Source: Amycolatopsis marina (GTDB lineage Bacteria; Actinomycetota; Actinomycetes; Mycobacteriales; Pseudonocardiaceae). From it: a stretch of DNA of 64,000 bases. Of this stretch, positions 37,923-47,066 are shown one piece after another (the first letter of the stretch is position 1; each line of letters starts with the position of its first letter). A program made the position numbers and the translations under genes. The notes below the pieces were generated by a model that had not been told where the DNA came from, ran no database searches, and worked only from the letters and a program-made list of their open reading frames with translations. The DNA lies in assembly GCF_900111885.1 (NCBI RefSeq), contig NZ_FOKG01000016.1, positions 68,025 through 132,024 of the forward strand, given 5' to 3'.

Positions 37923-38607
37923 CGCCGGACCAGAGTGGATCTCCGCGACAAAGCTTGCTGTCGATCGGGCCAGCGACGCGGTGCAGGCGCACAAGGAACT
38001 CACAGTATTGAGCGACGCACTCAAAGAATTCGACGCTGCCCTCGAGAAACTTGCCAAAATACGGCAGGCCAGTGCGTTAGGTCGCGGAGAGTGGTGGCCT
38101 GGCCTCGACATCCCCTCGGAACTGTGGTTCGGTCTGGACGTCGCACGCCGGGAACTTTCGAGCCGGAAACTCAACCCCGCGGTCAAACAGCTGAACACGT
38201 TTGTCAAACAATCCAAGCGCTCACTCGAAGTGGCGTGGAGCAATCATGTGCGCGCCCGTACCGGACATATTGCCGAGCTCCACGAGTTGGCCGAAGTCCT
38301 GACCGAAGGCAGTCGCCCCGCCGACGTCGCCAGGGATCTAAGGCAGGCCCGCGAGTCCCTGAACGGCCTGCAGCGAGGCCTGCCTGACGCTGATGCGGTG
38401 CGCAGGCTCAATGAAGCCATGGCGCAATACGAAGCATTCGAGTCCGCGTTGCCACCGGCTGTTAATGCTTTCGTATCCGCCGTAGCGCGCGGCGGTGCGT
38501 CGATCAGGGCCGCGGATGCCGAGGTCATCGCCTGGCTGACCGACAACGGCGCGTTGGATAACTTCAAGATCGTTGCGGGTGCGCCACCAGAGGTGGCGCG
38601 TGGATGA
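37915..38607 (+). CDS. dpdI: DpdI, Dpd-system protein
   Basis: A 230-aa helical protein, probably coiled-coil rich (ALKEFDAALEKLAKIRQ; VARDLRQARESLNGLQ). No catalytic motif is seen. GTG 37915 has GGAGG at 37904-37908 and overlaps dpdH by 8 bp; a TTG at 37909 is too close to that site. The name follows position between dpdH and dpdJ. Confidence 0.68.
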   Translation: MPNAGPEWISATKLAVDRASDAVQAHKELTVLSDALKEFDAALEKLAKIRQASALGRGEWWPGLDIPSELWFGLDVARRELSSRKLNPAVKQLNTFVKQSKRSLEVAWSNHVRARTGHIAELHELAEVLTEGSRPADVARDLRQARESLNGLQRGLPDADAVRRLNEAMAQYEAFESALPPAVNAFVSAVARGGASIRAADAEVIAWLTDNGALDNFKIVAGAPPEVARG

Positions 38608-41600
38608 GACGATTCTCGACGCCCTTACGGCCGTCGAACTACGCGAGGCGCGCCTGCTCTCCTGGGGCGCGGTCGGGGCCGAGTGGGACCAACGCGAGAT
38701 CCTCGCCGTGCTGTCCGAGTACGGGCCACCGGACGAAATGCTCCGGCAACTCGTCGATGCGGCGCTCGTAGTGCAGACGCCCAGCGGCGGCTATCGCACC
38801 CGCAGCGCCGAGACCGTCCGCCTCATTGCCACGCTACGGCAGGTGTTCCGCGGACAACGCGCCAGCGACGGCAAGCCACTCGTTTTGGACCACAGGTTCC
38901 TGCATCGAACCCGCCGACGTCCCCGCCGTGACGTGCCGGTCGGCGAAATCCTGGCGGAGTTGCGCCACTCGCTCGGAACCATCGGCTTGACCACGGCCGA
39001 GAGACTCATGCCGGCAGAGCTATCCGGCTTTCAGAAACGGAGCGCAATTGGCGTCCTGAACGCGCTGGGACAGACCCAGCCGACCGGAGTCATGGTCACA
39101 GCGGGCACCGGCAGCGGCAAGACCCTGGCCTTCTACCTGCCGATGCTGGCATGGTTGGCCGATCGAGCCAGCCAGAGCCAGCAGGCTTCAACAATCGCGC
39201 TTGCGCTCTATCCACGAAACGAGTTGCTCAAGGACCAATTGCGTACGCTGCTCGGCTACGCCATGCGTATCGCCGCTCCGGAGCCGACGGCCCCTGTGCT
39301 CAGTCTGGCGACGTGGTTTGGTCCCACGCCCTTGAACGCGAACGCGGTCCGCCAGGGACGGGCGGAGGGATGGGTGAAGCGCGGGCGTGGATTCGTCTGC
39401 CCCTACTTGCGTTGCCTGGACTGTGACTCCGACCTTCTGTGGCTCGATTCCGATCTTGCCCGAGAGCGCGAGGCCGAGCGACTCGTGTGCAGCGCGCGAT
39501 CATGTAGCGGCGTTGTCGATGGCCGTTTCCTGAGGCTCACCCGCGAAAGCGCTCGGCGAAACCCAGCACACCTGATGTTGAGCACCACCGAGTCGCTCAA
39601 TCGTCAACTCTCCGCTCCAGGCAACCTCAGTGCGTTCGGCGTTCGGCCGTCCAGTCTGAAAGCCGTGTTGCTCGACGAGGTGCACACCTACGAAGGCACA
39701 ACAGGCGCGCAGAATGCCGTGCTGCTACGCCGCTTGAAGCACGCCCTCAGACGAAATCCAGTCTGGGTGGGGCTCTCGGCGACCCTGCGCAACGCGGGCG
39801 AGTTCTTTGCGCGACTGGTCGACCTTAAGGCCGGCGAAGTGACTGTGGTCCAGCCAGCCGCCGAAGAGTTGGAGGACTCGGGTGCGGAATATTTGCTGGC
39901 AGTTAGGAGCGATCCGTATTCGAAAGCCGGCACGCTCTCGACGAGCATCCAAACCTGCATGGTGCTGGCGCGCAGTCTGGACAGCGCTAGGCCGAACCCA
40001 TTTGATCCGCCCCCCTTGTCGGAAGGCATCTTCGGCAGTCGATTGTTTGCCTTCACCGACAAACTCGATAGCACCAACCGTTTGTTCTGGAGCCTGCTCG
40101 ACGCCGAGGGATGGAGTTGGCCGCATGTACCGGCGGACTCCAAGCGACCACTGACATTGTCCCACCTACGCGCAGAGATGCAGGACCGGGTGGCGCCCGA
40201 TCGTCGAGAAGACGCGACCGCGCGCAACCCCGATGGCCAATGGTGGTGGCTACCTGAGTTGCTGGGTCACGGCGTAGAGGCCGATCGGCAGGTAGAGGTG
40301 GACCGCGTGAGCTCTCAAGATCGTGGCGTGTCCGGCGACGCGCAAGTCGTCGTGGCGACGGCGACGCTCGAGGTCGGTTTCGACGACGAACGCGTCGGTG
40401 CTGTAGTACAGCACAAGGCCCCGCACGACGCCGCCCAATTCCTGCAGCGCAAGGGGCGAGCGGGCCGAAACTTGATCACGCGGCCGTGGACCGTCGTTGT
40501 CCTCAGTGACTGGGGCCGGGATCGGCAGGCGTGGGAGGCGTATGACGCGCTGTTCGATCCCGACCTGCCGCCTCGAAACCTGCCCATCGAGAATTTGTAC
40601 GTACTGCGGATCCAGGCCGTTTACGCGCTCATGGACTGGCTTGCAGCCGAACTGCGTTACTCAGGTTGGAATTCGACATGGAGAGACCTCGCTGGGCCAG
40701 CATCAGCGCTGAATCGGGACAACAACGCTCGCCAGTTAGAAACCCGCCAACGTCAGCAACGTCTGTCTGAATTGCTGGCGGGACTGCTCCGCCCTGGACC
40801 CGAGAGGCAGGGATTACGTCGTCATCTGCGCAATGCGCTCAGCCTGCGTGGGGGCGAGGTCGACGAGTCAATCATCGACAGCGTGCTGTGGGATCCGCCG
40901 AGGCCACTGCTGCTAGCAGTTGTGCCGACGATACGCCGTCAGTTGGAGGAGCAGTGGCGCGGCGAGGAGCCGGCGGCTGATGACTTGGGTCTGCGCACTC
41001 GCACGCCACTGCGGTCGTTCGTGCCCGGCAACCTGTTCGACGACCTGCTCGTCCCCGATGTCGAGTTACTGGTTCCGGGCAGACGGGGACAGGCGGATGT
41101 GGAGCACCTGCCCGCCCTGCGTGCATTACGTGAGTTCGCCCCAGGCAACGTGACTCGGCACTTTGGCATCTGGGCGGCCAACAAGCGGCACTGGATCACG
41201 TTGCCTCCGCGCCCGTCGGACGGTTCGCCGATGCGTGTCGACCTGGAAACGCTCTACGGCGTCGAATCGCCAACTGACACGGTGGACATCAACGGCACTC
41301 AGGTAGAGATCTATCCGCCGCGTGCCGCCACCTTAGAGCCAGTTCCTGAACCAGTGAAGGACTACTCGTCGGTTCAGCCGGACTGGGAGTTCGACGCGGT
41401 CGAACTCGGGACCGGGACCGATGTCCGCTTGGGCCGTCGCACCGACCGGATTCTGGCGGGTTTGACCGCGCACGTGCACGTACAGGGCGGTGGCGCACGG
41501 ATAATGCGGTTCGCCCGCACCGCCAGCGGTACTGTATGGGATCCGACGGGCCGACCAGTCCAACTGCAGTACGGGGTGGGCAGTGGTGACTCCTGGCGAC

Positions 41601-43015
41601 CGGCCGCTGTCGGCGTTGACGTGCACTGCGACGCGTTGGCTGGTGTAGCGCAGATACCCGAATCGATCGCCGCCCCAACGCCCGCGGAACGGACGAGCCG
41701 GCTGCGGCATAACCTGTTGGTGGAGGCGGACCTACCGGTAGAACTCTCGTCGTTTGACCGGGAGTCGCTGTCTGAGGTCGTGTTCCTGGCGGTCACGCGG
41801 GCACGGGTTGATGGAATCGAGTTCGCCAATCAAGGCGAGTGGGCCGATGCTCTGCTTGATGCAGCCGTAACGCTTGGCCTCACCGCCGACGCCGACGATC
41901 ATCAGGCACCCGAGAATCGCCTGCGTTGGGAAGACTGGTGCCACGACCATGACTTGCTGGCAGCCGTGACAGCGGCTGTCGCGGAGGTTTCCTCCGACGA
42001 TCGCACACAAGAGTGGCTGTCTTGGTGGCGCCGGCGTTACACGCTGTCGGTGGCGCATTTAGTGGTTGCGGCCCTTTCCGCACTCTGCCCAGGTGTCGAC
42101 GTCGACGAACTGATGGTTGACGTGGCGCCCGGTAATCAGGATCGGTTCTGGGTGTCAGAGCCGTCACCCGGCGGCACCGGCCAGGTAGAGACGTTTCTTC
42201 GCGTGTTGGCACAAGAATCCGAGGCGTTCGCTCGTGCGCTTGAGGACGCGCTGAGGCCGACAGCTGCGGACACGATGGACGAAGAACTCGTGTTGCTGCT
42301 CCGGTCGGAGTCTCCGTCGGTCCGGGAGGCGATCGACAGTCTTCGGGGTGCGTGGACGGCAGGGCACGCGGCGGTCACCGAGGCCGTACGCCTGGTTGAC
42401 CAGGCCGTAGGAGCGATGGGTCTGAGCCTCCGCAGTCCGGCCCGTTCGGCTCTGAGCACCAGACTCGCTGGCCCTGGTGCACACCCTCGCCTTCTCGACG
42501 AGGTGCTGACATGGCTCGATCTGCGCGACCGTGTTGCCGACGTGGCTCGGCTTGGTGTGGGAGCAAGGACGGTCGGCGCGCTGCTCGCGCACGAGGAGCG
42601 CGTTGACGAGATCCTACGCCTCGACGGCGCCACGAGTGTGCCCCGGCGGGCCCGGGCGGTTGCGAACGTTCTGTGGCCATGGGGCGAGTCCAACGCATCG
42701 GTCAGTCTGTATCGGCCGTACCTCGAGCCGTCGTTCGAAGCGATCCGGGCGCACGCCGACATCGGCCCGTTCACGTTCGATGTGGTTCCGTGGGACGAAG
42801 AGCGTCGCGAGGAACTCCACAACGTCCTGCGGGAGCACGGTGAGGTGGAATTGCGTGCTGGCCACGGTGATCACGCAGACCTTCGCGCGGCCGTTGTGGA
42901 TCTGCAGGTGCGGCCGATCGAGGTGGGGGTGCTGCTGTGTCACCCGGTCGTCGTCGGTCAGGGTTCCTCGGCCCGGTTCGTTGAGTGCCGGGTGCTGCTA
43001 AGGGAGGCGTTGTGA
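38600..43015 (+). CDS. dpdJ: DpdJ, very large DEAD/DEVH helicase
   Basis: A 1471-aa superfamily 2 helicase. Walker A is AGTGSGKT (about 168-175), the box is DEVH (LLDEVHTYEG), then GLSATLRN. A cysteine-rich insert (CPYLRCLDCDSD, later CSARSC) probably binds zinc. The second domain has ATATLEVGFDD and QRKGRAGRN. The remaining 700 residues are unique to this group. It resembles the DrmA-type helicases of DISARM in outline. GTG 38600 overlaps dpdI by 8 bp; it overlaps dpdK by 4 bp. Confidence 0.87.
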   Translation: MDETILDALTAVELREARLLSWGAVGAEWDQREILAVLSEYGPPDEMLRQLVDAALVVQTPSGGYRTRSAETVRLIATLRQVFRGQRASDGKPLVLDHRFLHRTRRRPRRDVPVGEILAELRHSLGTIGLTTAERLMPAELSGFQKRSAIGVLNALGQTQPTGVMVTAGTGSGKTLAFYLPMLAWLADRASQSQQASTIALALYPRNELLKDQLRTLLGYAMRIAAPEPTAPVLSLATWFGPTPLNANAVRQGRAEGWVKRGRGFVCPYLRCLDCDSDLLWLDSDLAREREAERLVCSARSCSGVVDGRFLRLTRESARRNPAHLMLSTTESLNRQLSAPGNLSAFGVRPSSLKAVLLDEVHTYEGTTGAQNAVLLRRLKHALRRNPVWVGLSATLRNAGEFFARLVDLKAGEVTVVQPAAEELEDSGAEYLLAVRSDPYSKAGTLSTSIQTCMVLARSLDSARPNPFDPPPLSEGIFGSRLFAFTDKLDSTNRLFWSLLDAEGWSWPHVPADSKRPLTLSHLRAEMQDRVAPDRREDATARNPDGQWWWLPELLGHGVEADRQVEVDRVSSQDRGVSGDAQVVVATATLEVGFDDERVGAVVQHKAPHDAAQFLQRKGRAGRNLITRPWTVVVLSDWGRDRQAWEAYDALFDPDLPPRNLPIENLYVLRIQAVYALMDWLAAELRYSGWNSTWRDLAGPASALNRDNNARQLETRQRQQRLSELLAGLLRPGPERQGLRRHLRNALSLRGGEVDESIIDSVLWDPPRPLLLAVVPTIRRQLEEQWRGEEPAADDLGLRTRTPLRSFVPGNLFDDLLVPDVELLVPGRRGQADVEHLPALRALREFAPGNVTRHFGIWAANKRHWITLPPRPSDGSPMRVDLETLYGVESPTDTVDINGTQVEIYPPRAATLEPVPEPVKDYSSVQPDWEFDAVELGTGTDVRLGRRTDRILAGLTAHVHVQGGGARIMRFARTASGTVWDPTGRPVQLQYGVGSGDSWRPAAVGVDVHCDALAGVAQIPESIAAPTPAERTSRLRHNLLVEADLPVELSSFDRESLSEVVFLAVTRARVDGIEFANQGEWADALLDAAVTLGLTADADDHQAPENRLRWEDWCHDHDLLAAVTAAVAEVSSDDRTQEWLSWWRRRYTLSVAHLVVAALSALCPGVDVDELMVDVAPGNQDRFWVSEPSPGGTGQVETFLRVLAQESEAFARALEDALRPTAADTMDEELVLLLRSESPSVREAIDSLRGAWTAGHAAVTEAVRLVDQAVGAMGLSLRSPARSALSTRLAGPGAHPRLLDEVLTWLDLRDRVADVARLGVGARTVGALLAHEERVDEILRLDGATSVPRRARAVANVLWPWGESNASVSLYRPYLEPSFEAIRAHADIGPFTFDVVPWDEERREELHNVLREHGEVELRAGHGDHADLRAAVVDLQVRPIEVGVLLCHPVVVGQGSSARFVECRVLLREAL

Positions 43016-43542
43016 ACAGGGTCATCCGGAAGTCGCACGCACAGAGCGCCACCGAGGCGTTGGACCTGCTCGGCGCGCTCTTCTCTGCCGAGCTTGCCCA
43101 TCCGAGCGTGTGCTTGTGGATGGTGTCTCCATGGGTGTCCGATGTTGAAGTGCTCAATAACAGTGTCGGCACATATGGCGCGCTCGTCCGTTTCGGACGC
43201 AGGCCAATCCGACTGACCGAAGTGCTAGTGACGCTGGCGGCCAGCGGCGTTGACGTGGTTGTTGCCACCACTCCAGACAATCACAACAACACCTTTGTTC
43301 GCCGATTGTCCCAACTTGGAATGGACCTGCGAGTGAGGGACCGCATAAGGATCACCGTGGACAGCACCGGCAAGCTGCACACCAAGGCCATGATCGCCGA
43401 TGACTACGCGTTGGCCGGCAGTATGAACATCACCCAGAACGGTATCAACCTGCGTGAGGAGCAGATCGAGTTACACACCGAACGCTCCTATGTGGCGCAG
43501 GCACGGATGGATGCCTACGACAGGTTCGGCGGTGTGCTGTGA
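43012..43542 (+). CDS. dpdK: DpdK, phospholipase D-like putative nuclease
   Basis: A 176-aa PLD-fold protein with one complete HxKxxxxD motif (His123, Lys125, Asp130) followed by GSMNIT. One motif means it must dimerise to form an active site, as in Nuc/BfiI nucleases. It is the best candidate for the DNA-cutting subunit of the restriction arm. GTG 43012 overlaps the dpdJ stop and has a GGGAGG ribosome site; it overlaps dpdD by 4 bp. Confidence 0.87.
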   Translation: MNRVIRKSHAQSATEALDLLGALFSAELAHPSVCLWMVSPWVSDVEVLNNSVGTYGALVRFGRRPIRLTEVLVTLAASGVDVVVATTPDNHNNTFVRRLSQLGMDLRVRDRIRITVDSTGKLHTKAMIADDYALAGSMNITQNGINLREEQIELHTERSYVAQARMDAYDRFGGVL

Positions 43543-45683
43543 CCCACGTGGAGTCGCTACAACAGTGTCTCGGCGACCTGACACGCTTCGGGCGACTGGC
43601 GGAGCGGATCGAGTTCTTGTTCGATGAACAGGTGCGGACGTGGGTCAGCGGCTCAAGCGATTGGCTTGTCATCCCCGTACAGCGCTCCCCCCAAGGCTTC
43701 TACGTGTTGTCGGAGGATCGGGAAGGACAACGTCGCGGACGCGAGGTACTCGCGGCCTTTCTCGGGCCGGCGACGACGCAGATTGAGACTGCTCGCCTCA
43801 TGCCGGAAGACAACCGTATCGATCGACTGCTCGAACTCGCTGGCTTGACGCATCTGTCGCTGGTGCGCAGAAAGGATCAAACGGGGCCAGAAGAAATGCT
43901 TGCCCGGCTCGAGGACGCAATGGCGACCATTCGGGGGAGCGAAGCCAGGGCTCGCCCAGTGCGACCATCGCACGTCGACCTTCTACGTGACTTCAGGTTG
44001 GCGTTACTGCAACGGGAAGGCCGCCTCGCCGACCAGGTATTCGGGGCCATCCAGCTCACTGGACGGCTTAGCGCCGAGAACCTAAGGTTCCTAACCGTTG
44101 AGATGCTCGGTCGTCTCCACCGATGGCAGGAACTGCAGGATCTTCCCTATATGAGCGAGCTCCTGCGCGCGCGGCGGCCGCGGGCGGTCAACGAGATCTT
44201 GCTCGAGATGGTCTGGCACACCGAGGTGGCTGCTCTTGTCACCGCCGGACGGGCTCCTCACGAGATCTACGAGGACGCCGATCTCGGCGCGCGCTACGGC
44301 GGACTGGTCGGTGCGGTCGATGTGCCATCGAGCGAAGCGGGCAGGGCGGTCGGCGCTATCGCGGCACGAGCCCTCGGCGACGAACCCAGGTTCGAACGTT
44401 TGGTGCGCGCTGCCGCCAGCGATGTGGAAGTCGACCGTCTCAATCGGTTCCTCGCGAGGGAGCGACCCGAACCAACAGTCGGCGCCGACATACAGACCCT
44501 CTTTGAGAGAGGGCAGCATGTGGCCGTTGTCGACGCATTTCTCGATGCTCCTAACCCAGTTGCAGCCGAGTTAGCGGTAGAGTCCGTTCTGGACAGCGAT
44601 GATCCGCGATTTGCGGCCCAGGTGCTCGCCGTCGTAAACGCCCTCATTGCCGATAATCGGCTGCGTGTTGGCAGACGACTGCGGCGGGATCTGGCGGATC
44701 TAACCCGGCTAGTCGACGGTTCCTGCGACGGTTGGCTGGAGTGGTGTTCACGCGTTGGTCAGACGCAGCGTTGGGCGGACGCGGAACGGATTCTCCGCGC
44801 CCAGAGCGCACAATGGGCCGACCTTTCATTGCTGTCCGCCGAAGAACTGACAGAAGCCGCTTCCGGACTAATCAATGGCTGGACAGGAGCCAACCAGGAC
44901 CAGATCGTCACGGGCCTGGACATCCTGTGCCAAGCAGCCGCCGAAACCGCTGGTATCGGTCGCGCAGAAGAGTTTTGTGAGGCCGTGTTGCTCACCCTCG
45001 CCGAGCAACACAACCTGAACGCCCCGGTCCGCGACGCTTACTTGTTGCTGCTCGAACGGATTCTCGAAGCCGGCCCGGCGGCGACCCGCTACGGAGAAAC
45101 CATCAGGGGCGCGGCGGTGCTGTGGCGGCGGATCGCCGCTCCGATCGCCGCCGATTGGGGCACCGGCCTCGCCGACATGCTGCTCGACGCGCCGTGCCCA
45201 GATCCTGGAGCCCGGATCTCGGTCATCTCCGAGGTCCTCACCCGCTGCCAGGAGTTTCATCGGCGACTCAGCCCGCGTCAAATCTCCGAATTGGCGGCCA
45301 TTGGTGAGGAATGCGGTCTCGCGCATCCAAGTGTGCCACCGGAGCCGGACTCAACGGAGTCGATATGGCGAGCGCTCGATGGCAAAGTCATCGGGCTCTA
45401 TTCGCTCCTGCCGAGGGCAGCAGACTCATTGCGTCGCCGAATTTCGCTACTCTGCTCGCCTCACTCCATCGAAGGCAATGCTGACACCGTTGCCACAGCC
45501 GCCCTGAGTTCGCTCGCGACCCGTGCCGACTTCATGATCGTCGACACACAGCACGCGGCACACGCCGCCACAAACGCGATTGACGCGGTCCGACCTCGCG
45601 GCAGGCAGATCTTTCCGGCCGGACGGGGCACCAGCGCGTTCCTGCGTGCCCTTGAGCATGCAGTAGCGGTGTCGGACCCGTGA
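43539..45683 (+). CDS. dpdD: DpdD, Dpd-system protein
   Basis: A 714-aa protein without a recognised catalytic motif. The first 80 residues form an alpha/beta segment (SDWLVIPVQRSPQGFYVLSED), the middle is helical and repeat-like, and the C-terminal 120 residues look like a separate alpha/beta domain ending ARGRQIFPAGRGTSAFLRALE in outline. GTG 43539 overlaps dpdK (GTGA). Last gene of the rightward operon. The name is assigned from size and cluster position. Confidence 0.7.
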   Translation: MTHVESLQQCLGDLTRFGRLAERIEFLFDEQVRTWVSGSSDWLVIPVQRSPQGFYVLSEDREGQRRGREVLAAFLGPATTQIETARLMPEDNRIDRLLELAGLTHLSLVRRKDQTGPEEMLARLEDAMATIRGSEARARPVRPSHVDLLRDFRLALLQREGRLADQVFGAIQLTGRLSAENLRFLTVEMLGRLHRWQELQDLPYMSELLRARRPRAVNEILLEMVWHTEVAALVTAGRAPHEIYEDADLGARYGGLVGAVDVPSSEAGRAVGAIAARALGDEPRFERLVRAAASDVEVDRLNRFLARERPEPTVGADIQTLFERGQHVAVVDAFLDAPNPVAAELAVESVLDSDDPRFAAQVLAVVNALIADNRLRVGRRLRRDLADLTRLVDGSCDGWLEWCSRVGQTQRWADAERILRAQSAQWADLSLLSAEELTEAASGLINGWTGANQDQIVTGLDILCQAAAETAGIGRAEEFCEAVLLTLAEQHNLNAPVRDAYLLLLERILEAGPAATRYGETIRGAAVLWRRIAAPIAADWGTGLADMLLDAPCPDPGARISVISEVLTRCQEFHRRLSPRQISELAAIGEECGLAHPSVPPEPDSTESIWRALDGKVIGLYSLLPRAADSLRRRISLLCSPHSIEGNADTVATAALSSLATRADFMIVDTQHAAHAATNAIDAVRPRGRQIFPAGRGTSAFLRALEHAVAVSDP

Positions 45684-45863
45684 TCCGCATCCTCAGGTAA
45701 CCGACATCTGACCAAGCGGGTCCATCTGCCGTGGCAAGTCCGACAACCGCGGTTGAAGCAAGTCGCCCGACGTCATCACGGCATACGACGGGCAGCGGAT
45801 CAGCTTCGCTCACCCACGCTGCCATGGCGGCCCTGCGGCGGCAACACAGTGGGACCTGGCTGG
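45684..45863. other. 180-bp gap between the convergent Dpd operons
   Basis: It separates the dpdD stop from the dpdB1 stop. A 12-bp palindrome CAACCGCGGTTG (45744-45755) is present, but no stem-loop with a proper loop or U tract is seen. Read-through between the two operons is therefore possible. Confidence 0.5.
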
Positions 45864-47066
45864 CTACGCCGACCTGCTCCGGTTCCGGCGAGCCCGGCCC
45901 CGCCCGCTCGCTTGCTGTGTTCTGGCACGGTATCTGCTCAGGAGGTAATCCGTGAGGCGTTTGACATCCTTGGCGGTGTTTTGGATGTCGTTCCATTTAC
46001 GGACATTATCATCGGCGAAGTGCCACGCTCCCTCGGTCCAGGCACAGTCATCCTTGATCGTCTTCAGTTCGGCGGCGAAGTCCTCGGGGGCGGGAAGGTT
46101 CTCAGGCAAACGACGGGCGATCTCGTCCATCAGGAACCCCATGGCCACGATGCCAGCGCCGTGCAGCAGCCGCGAGTCGCGCGGCCGCTTCTTGTTCCAT
46201 GCTTCGCTGAACACCTCGGCGACGGCTGTCCAAAAGTGGGATACGAACGTCGTCATGAACCCGACATTGGGAAGGTCGTTGTCGCCACGGAACTTATAGA
46301 GCGCACCGTCGCTGAGGCTGTTCTCCAGCATCCGCAGGATGGAGTTGTCCTTGATCACCCCACTGGGGTTGGTCGGGGTTTGTATCCGTCGGTATAGCGG
46401 TGAGCCGATGTCGAAGTTCAGCCGTTCGAGAAGTGTCGCAGGCAGTTGGCGGACCATGAGCGGCGTCGGCAGCGTTCCGACAGTGCCGGGCAGCAACTCG
46501 TGGATCAGGCCCTTCGGCAAGGCTTTGGTGGAGTTGACCAAGATGAACTGCGAGCGCTGATCGCTGGGTTCATCGGTGATGAAGCCGCTCACACAGATTG
46601 GGAACGACTCCCTGCGTGCGTCCCGGATGGCGGCGGATCGCTGCTGTCCGTCGACGATGAAACCTGGCTTGTCAACGTCGTCGAGCGTGGGGGCAATCGG
46701 AATGACGAGGTGACCCTGCATCGCATAGCCGACGGATGCGTCACCGTTGTCGCCACGCTCGAATCGTACGCGCTGGTCGAACGCGATCACGATCGCGTTT
46801 GGCAGCATGGGACTGTCGTCGGTATCGATGTAACGGCGGATGGCTGCGATGTGGGCAAGGTTCTCGGGGCGCTGGTAGCCGTGTAGTTCCGTGTTCGAGT
46901 TGCGACGTACACGGGAGACCGTGGCTATCTCGGGGATCAGTTTGCCGTCGATGCCGAACGTATACAGGCGGCGACCGGGTCCTTGTTGGATCTCCAGCGC
47001 GGGCAACCGGAGTTCGGTGACCTCCCCTGTTGCGGTCTCCTGTACGGCGGTCTTGGCGCGCGTCAC
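45864..47066 (-). CDS. dpdB: DpdB paralogue 1, DGQHR-domain protein
   Basis: A 400-aa protein of the DndB/ParB-like DGQHR family. The hallmark is VDGQQR (Asp139-Arg143), preceded by HGYQRPENLAHI and followed by FILVNSTKALPKGL. DpdB is needed together with DpdA to place preQ0 in DNA; DpdB proteins have ATPase activity. A basic C-terminal tail (GRGRARRNRSRS) is an addition not shared by the second copy. GTG 47066 overlaps the dpdA stop (GTGA). Last gene of the leftward operon. Confidence 0.85.
   Translation of the reverse strand: MTRAKTAVQETATGEVTELRLPALEIQQGPGRRLYTFGIDGKLIPEIATVSRVRRNSNTELHGYQRPENLAHIAAIRRYIDTDDSPMLPNAIVIAFDQRVRFERGDNGDASVGYAMQGHLVIPIAPTLDDVDKPGFIVDGQQRSAAIRDARRESFPICVSGFITDEPSDQRSQFILVNSTKALPKGLIHELLPGTVGTLPTPLMVRQLPATLLERLNFDIGSPLYRRIQTPTNPSGVIKDNSILRMLENSLSDGALYKFRGDNDLPNVGFMTTFVSHFWTAVAEVFSEAWNKKRPRDSRLLHGAGIVAMGFLMDEIARRLPENLPAPEDFAAELKTIKDDCAWTEGAWHFADDNVRKWNDIQNTAKDVKRLTDYLLSRYRARTQQASGRGRARRNRSRSA

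Noticed and set aside
28314-45683. Reading the helicase block as DISARM, BREX or Dnd
   Set aside because: No DNA methyltransferase, PglZ or cysteine desulfurase/DndC is present. The neighbouring TGT-like protein and preQ0 genes identify the Dpd family instead.
45744-45755. CAACCGCGGTTG palindrome as a terminator between the convergent Dpd operons
   Set aside because: It has no loop and no U tract, so it cannot form a stable hairpin terminator by itself.
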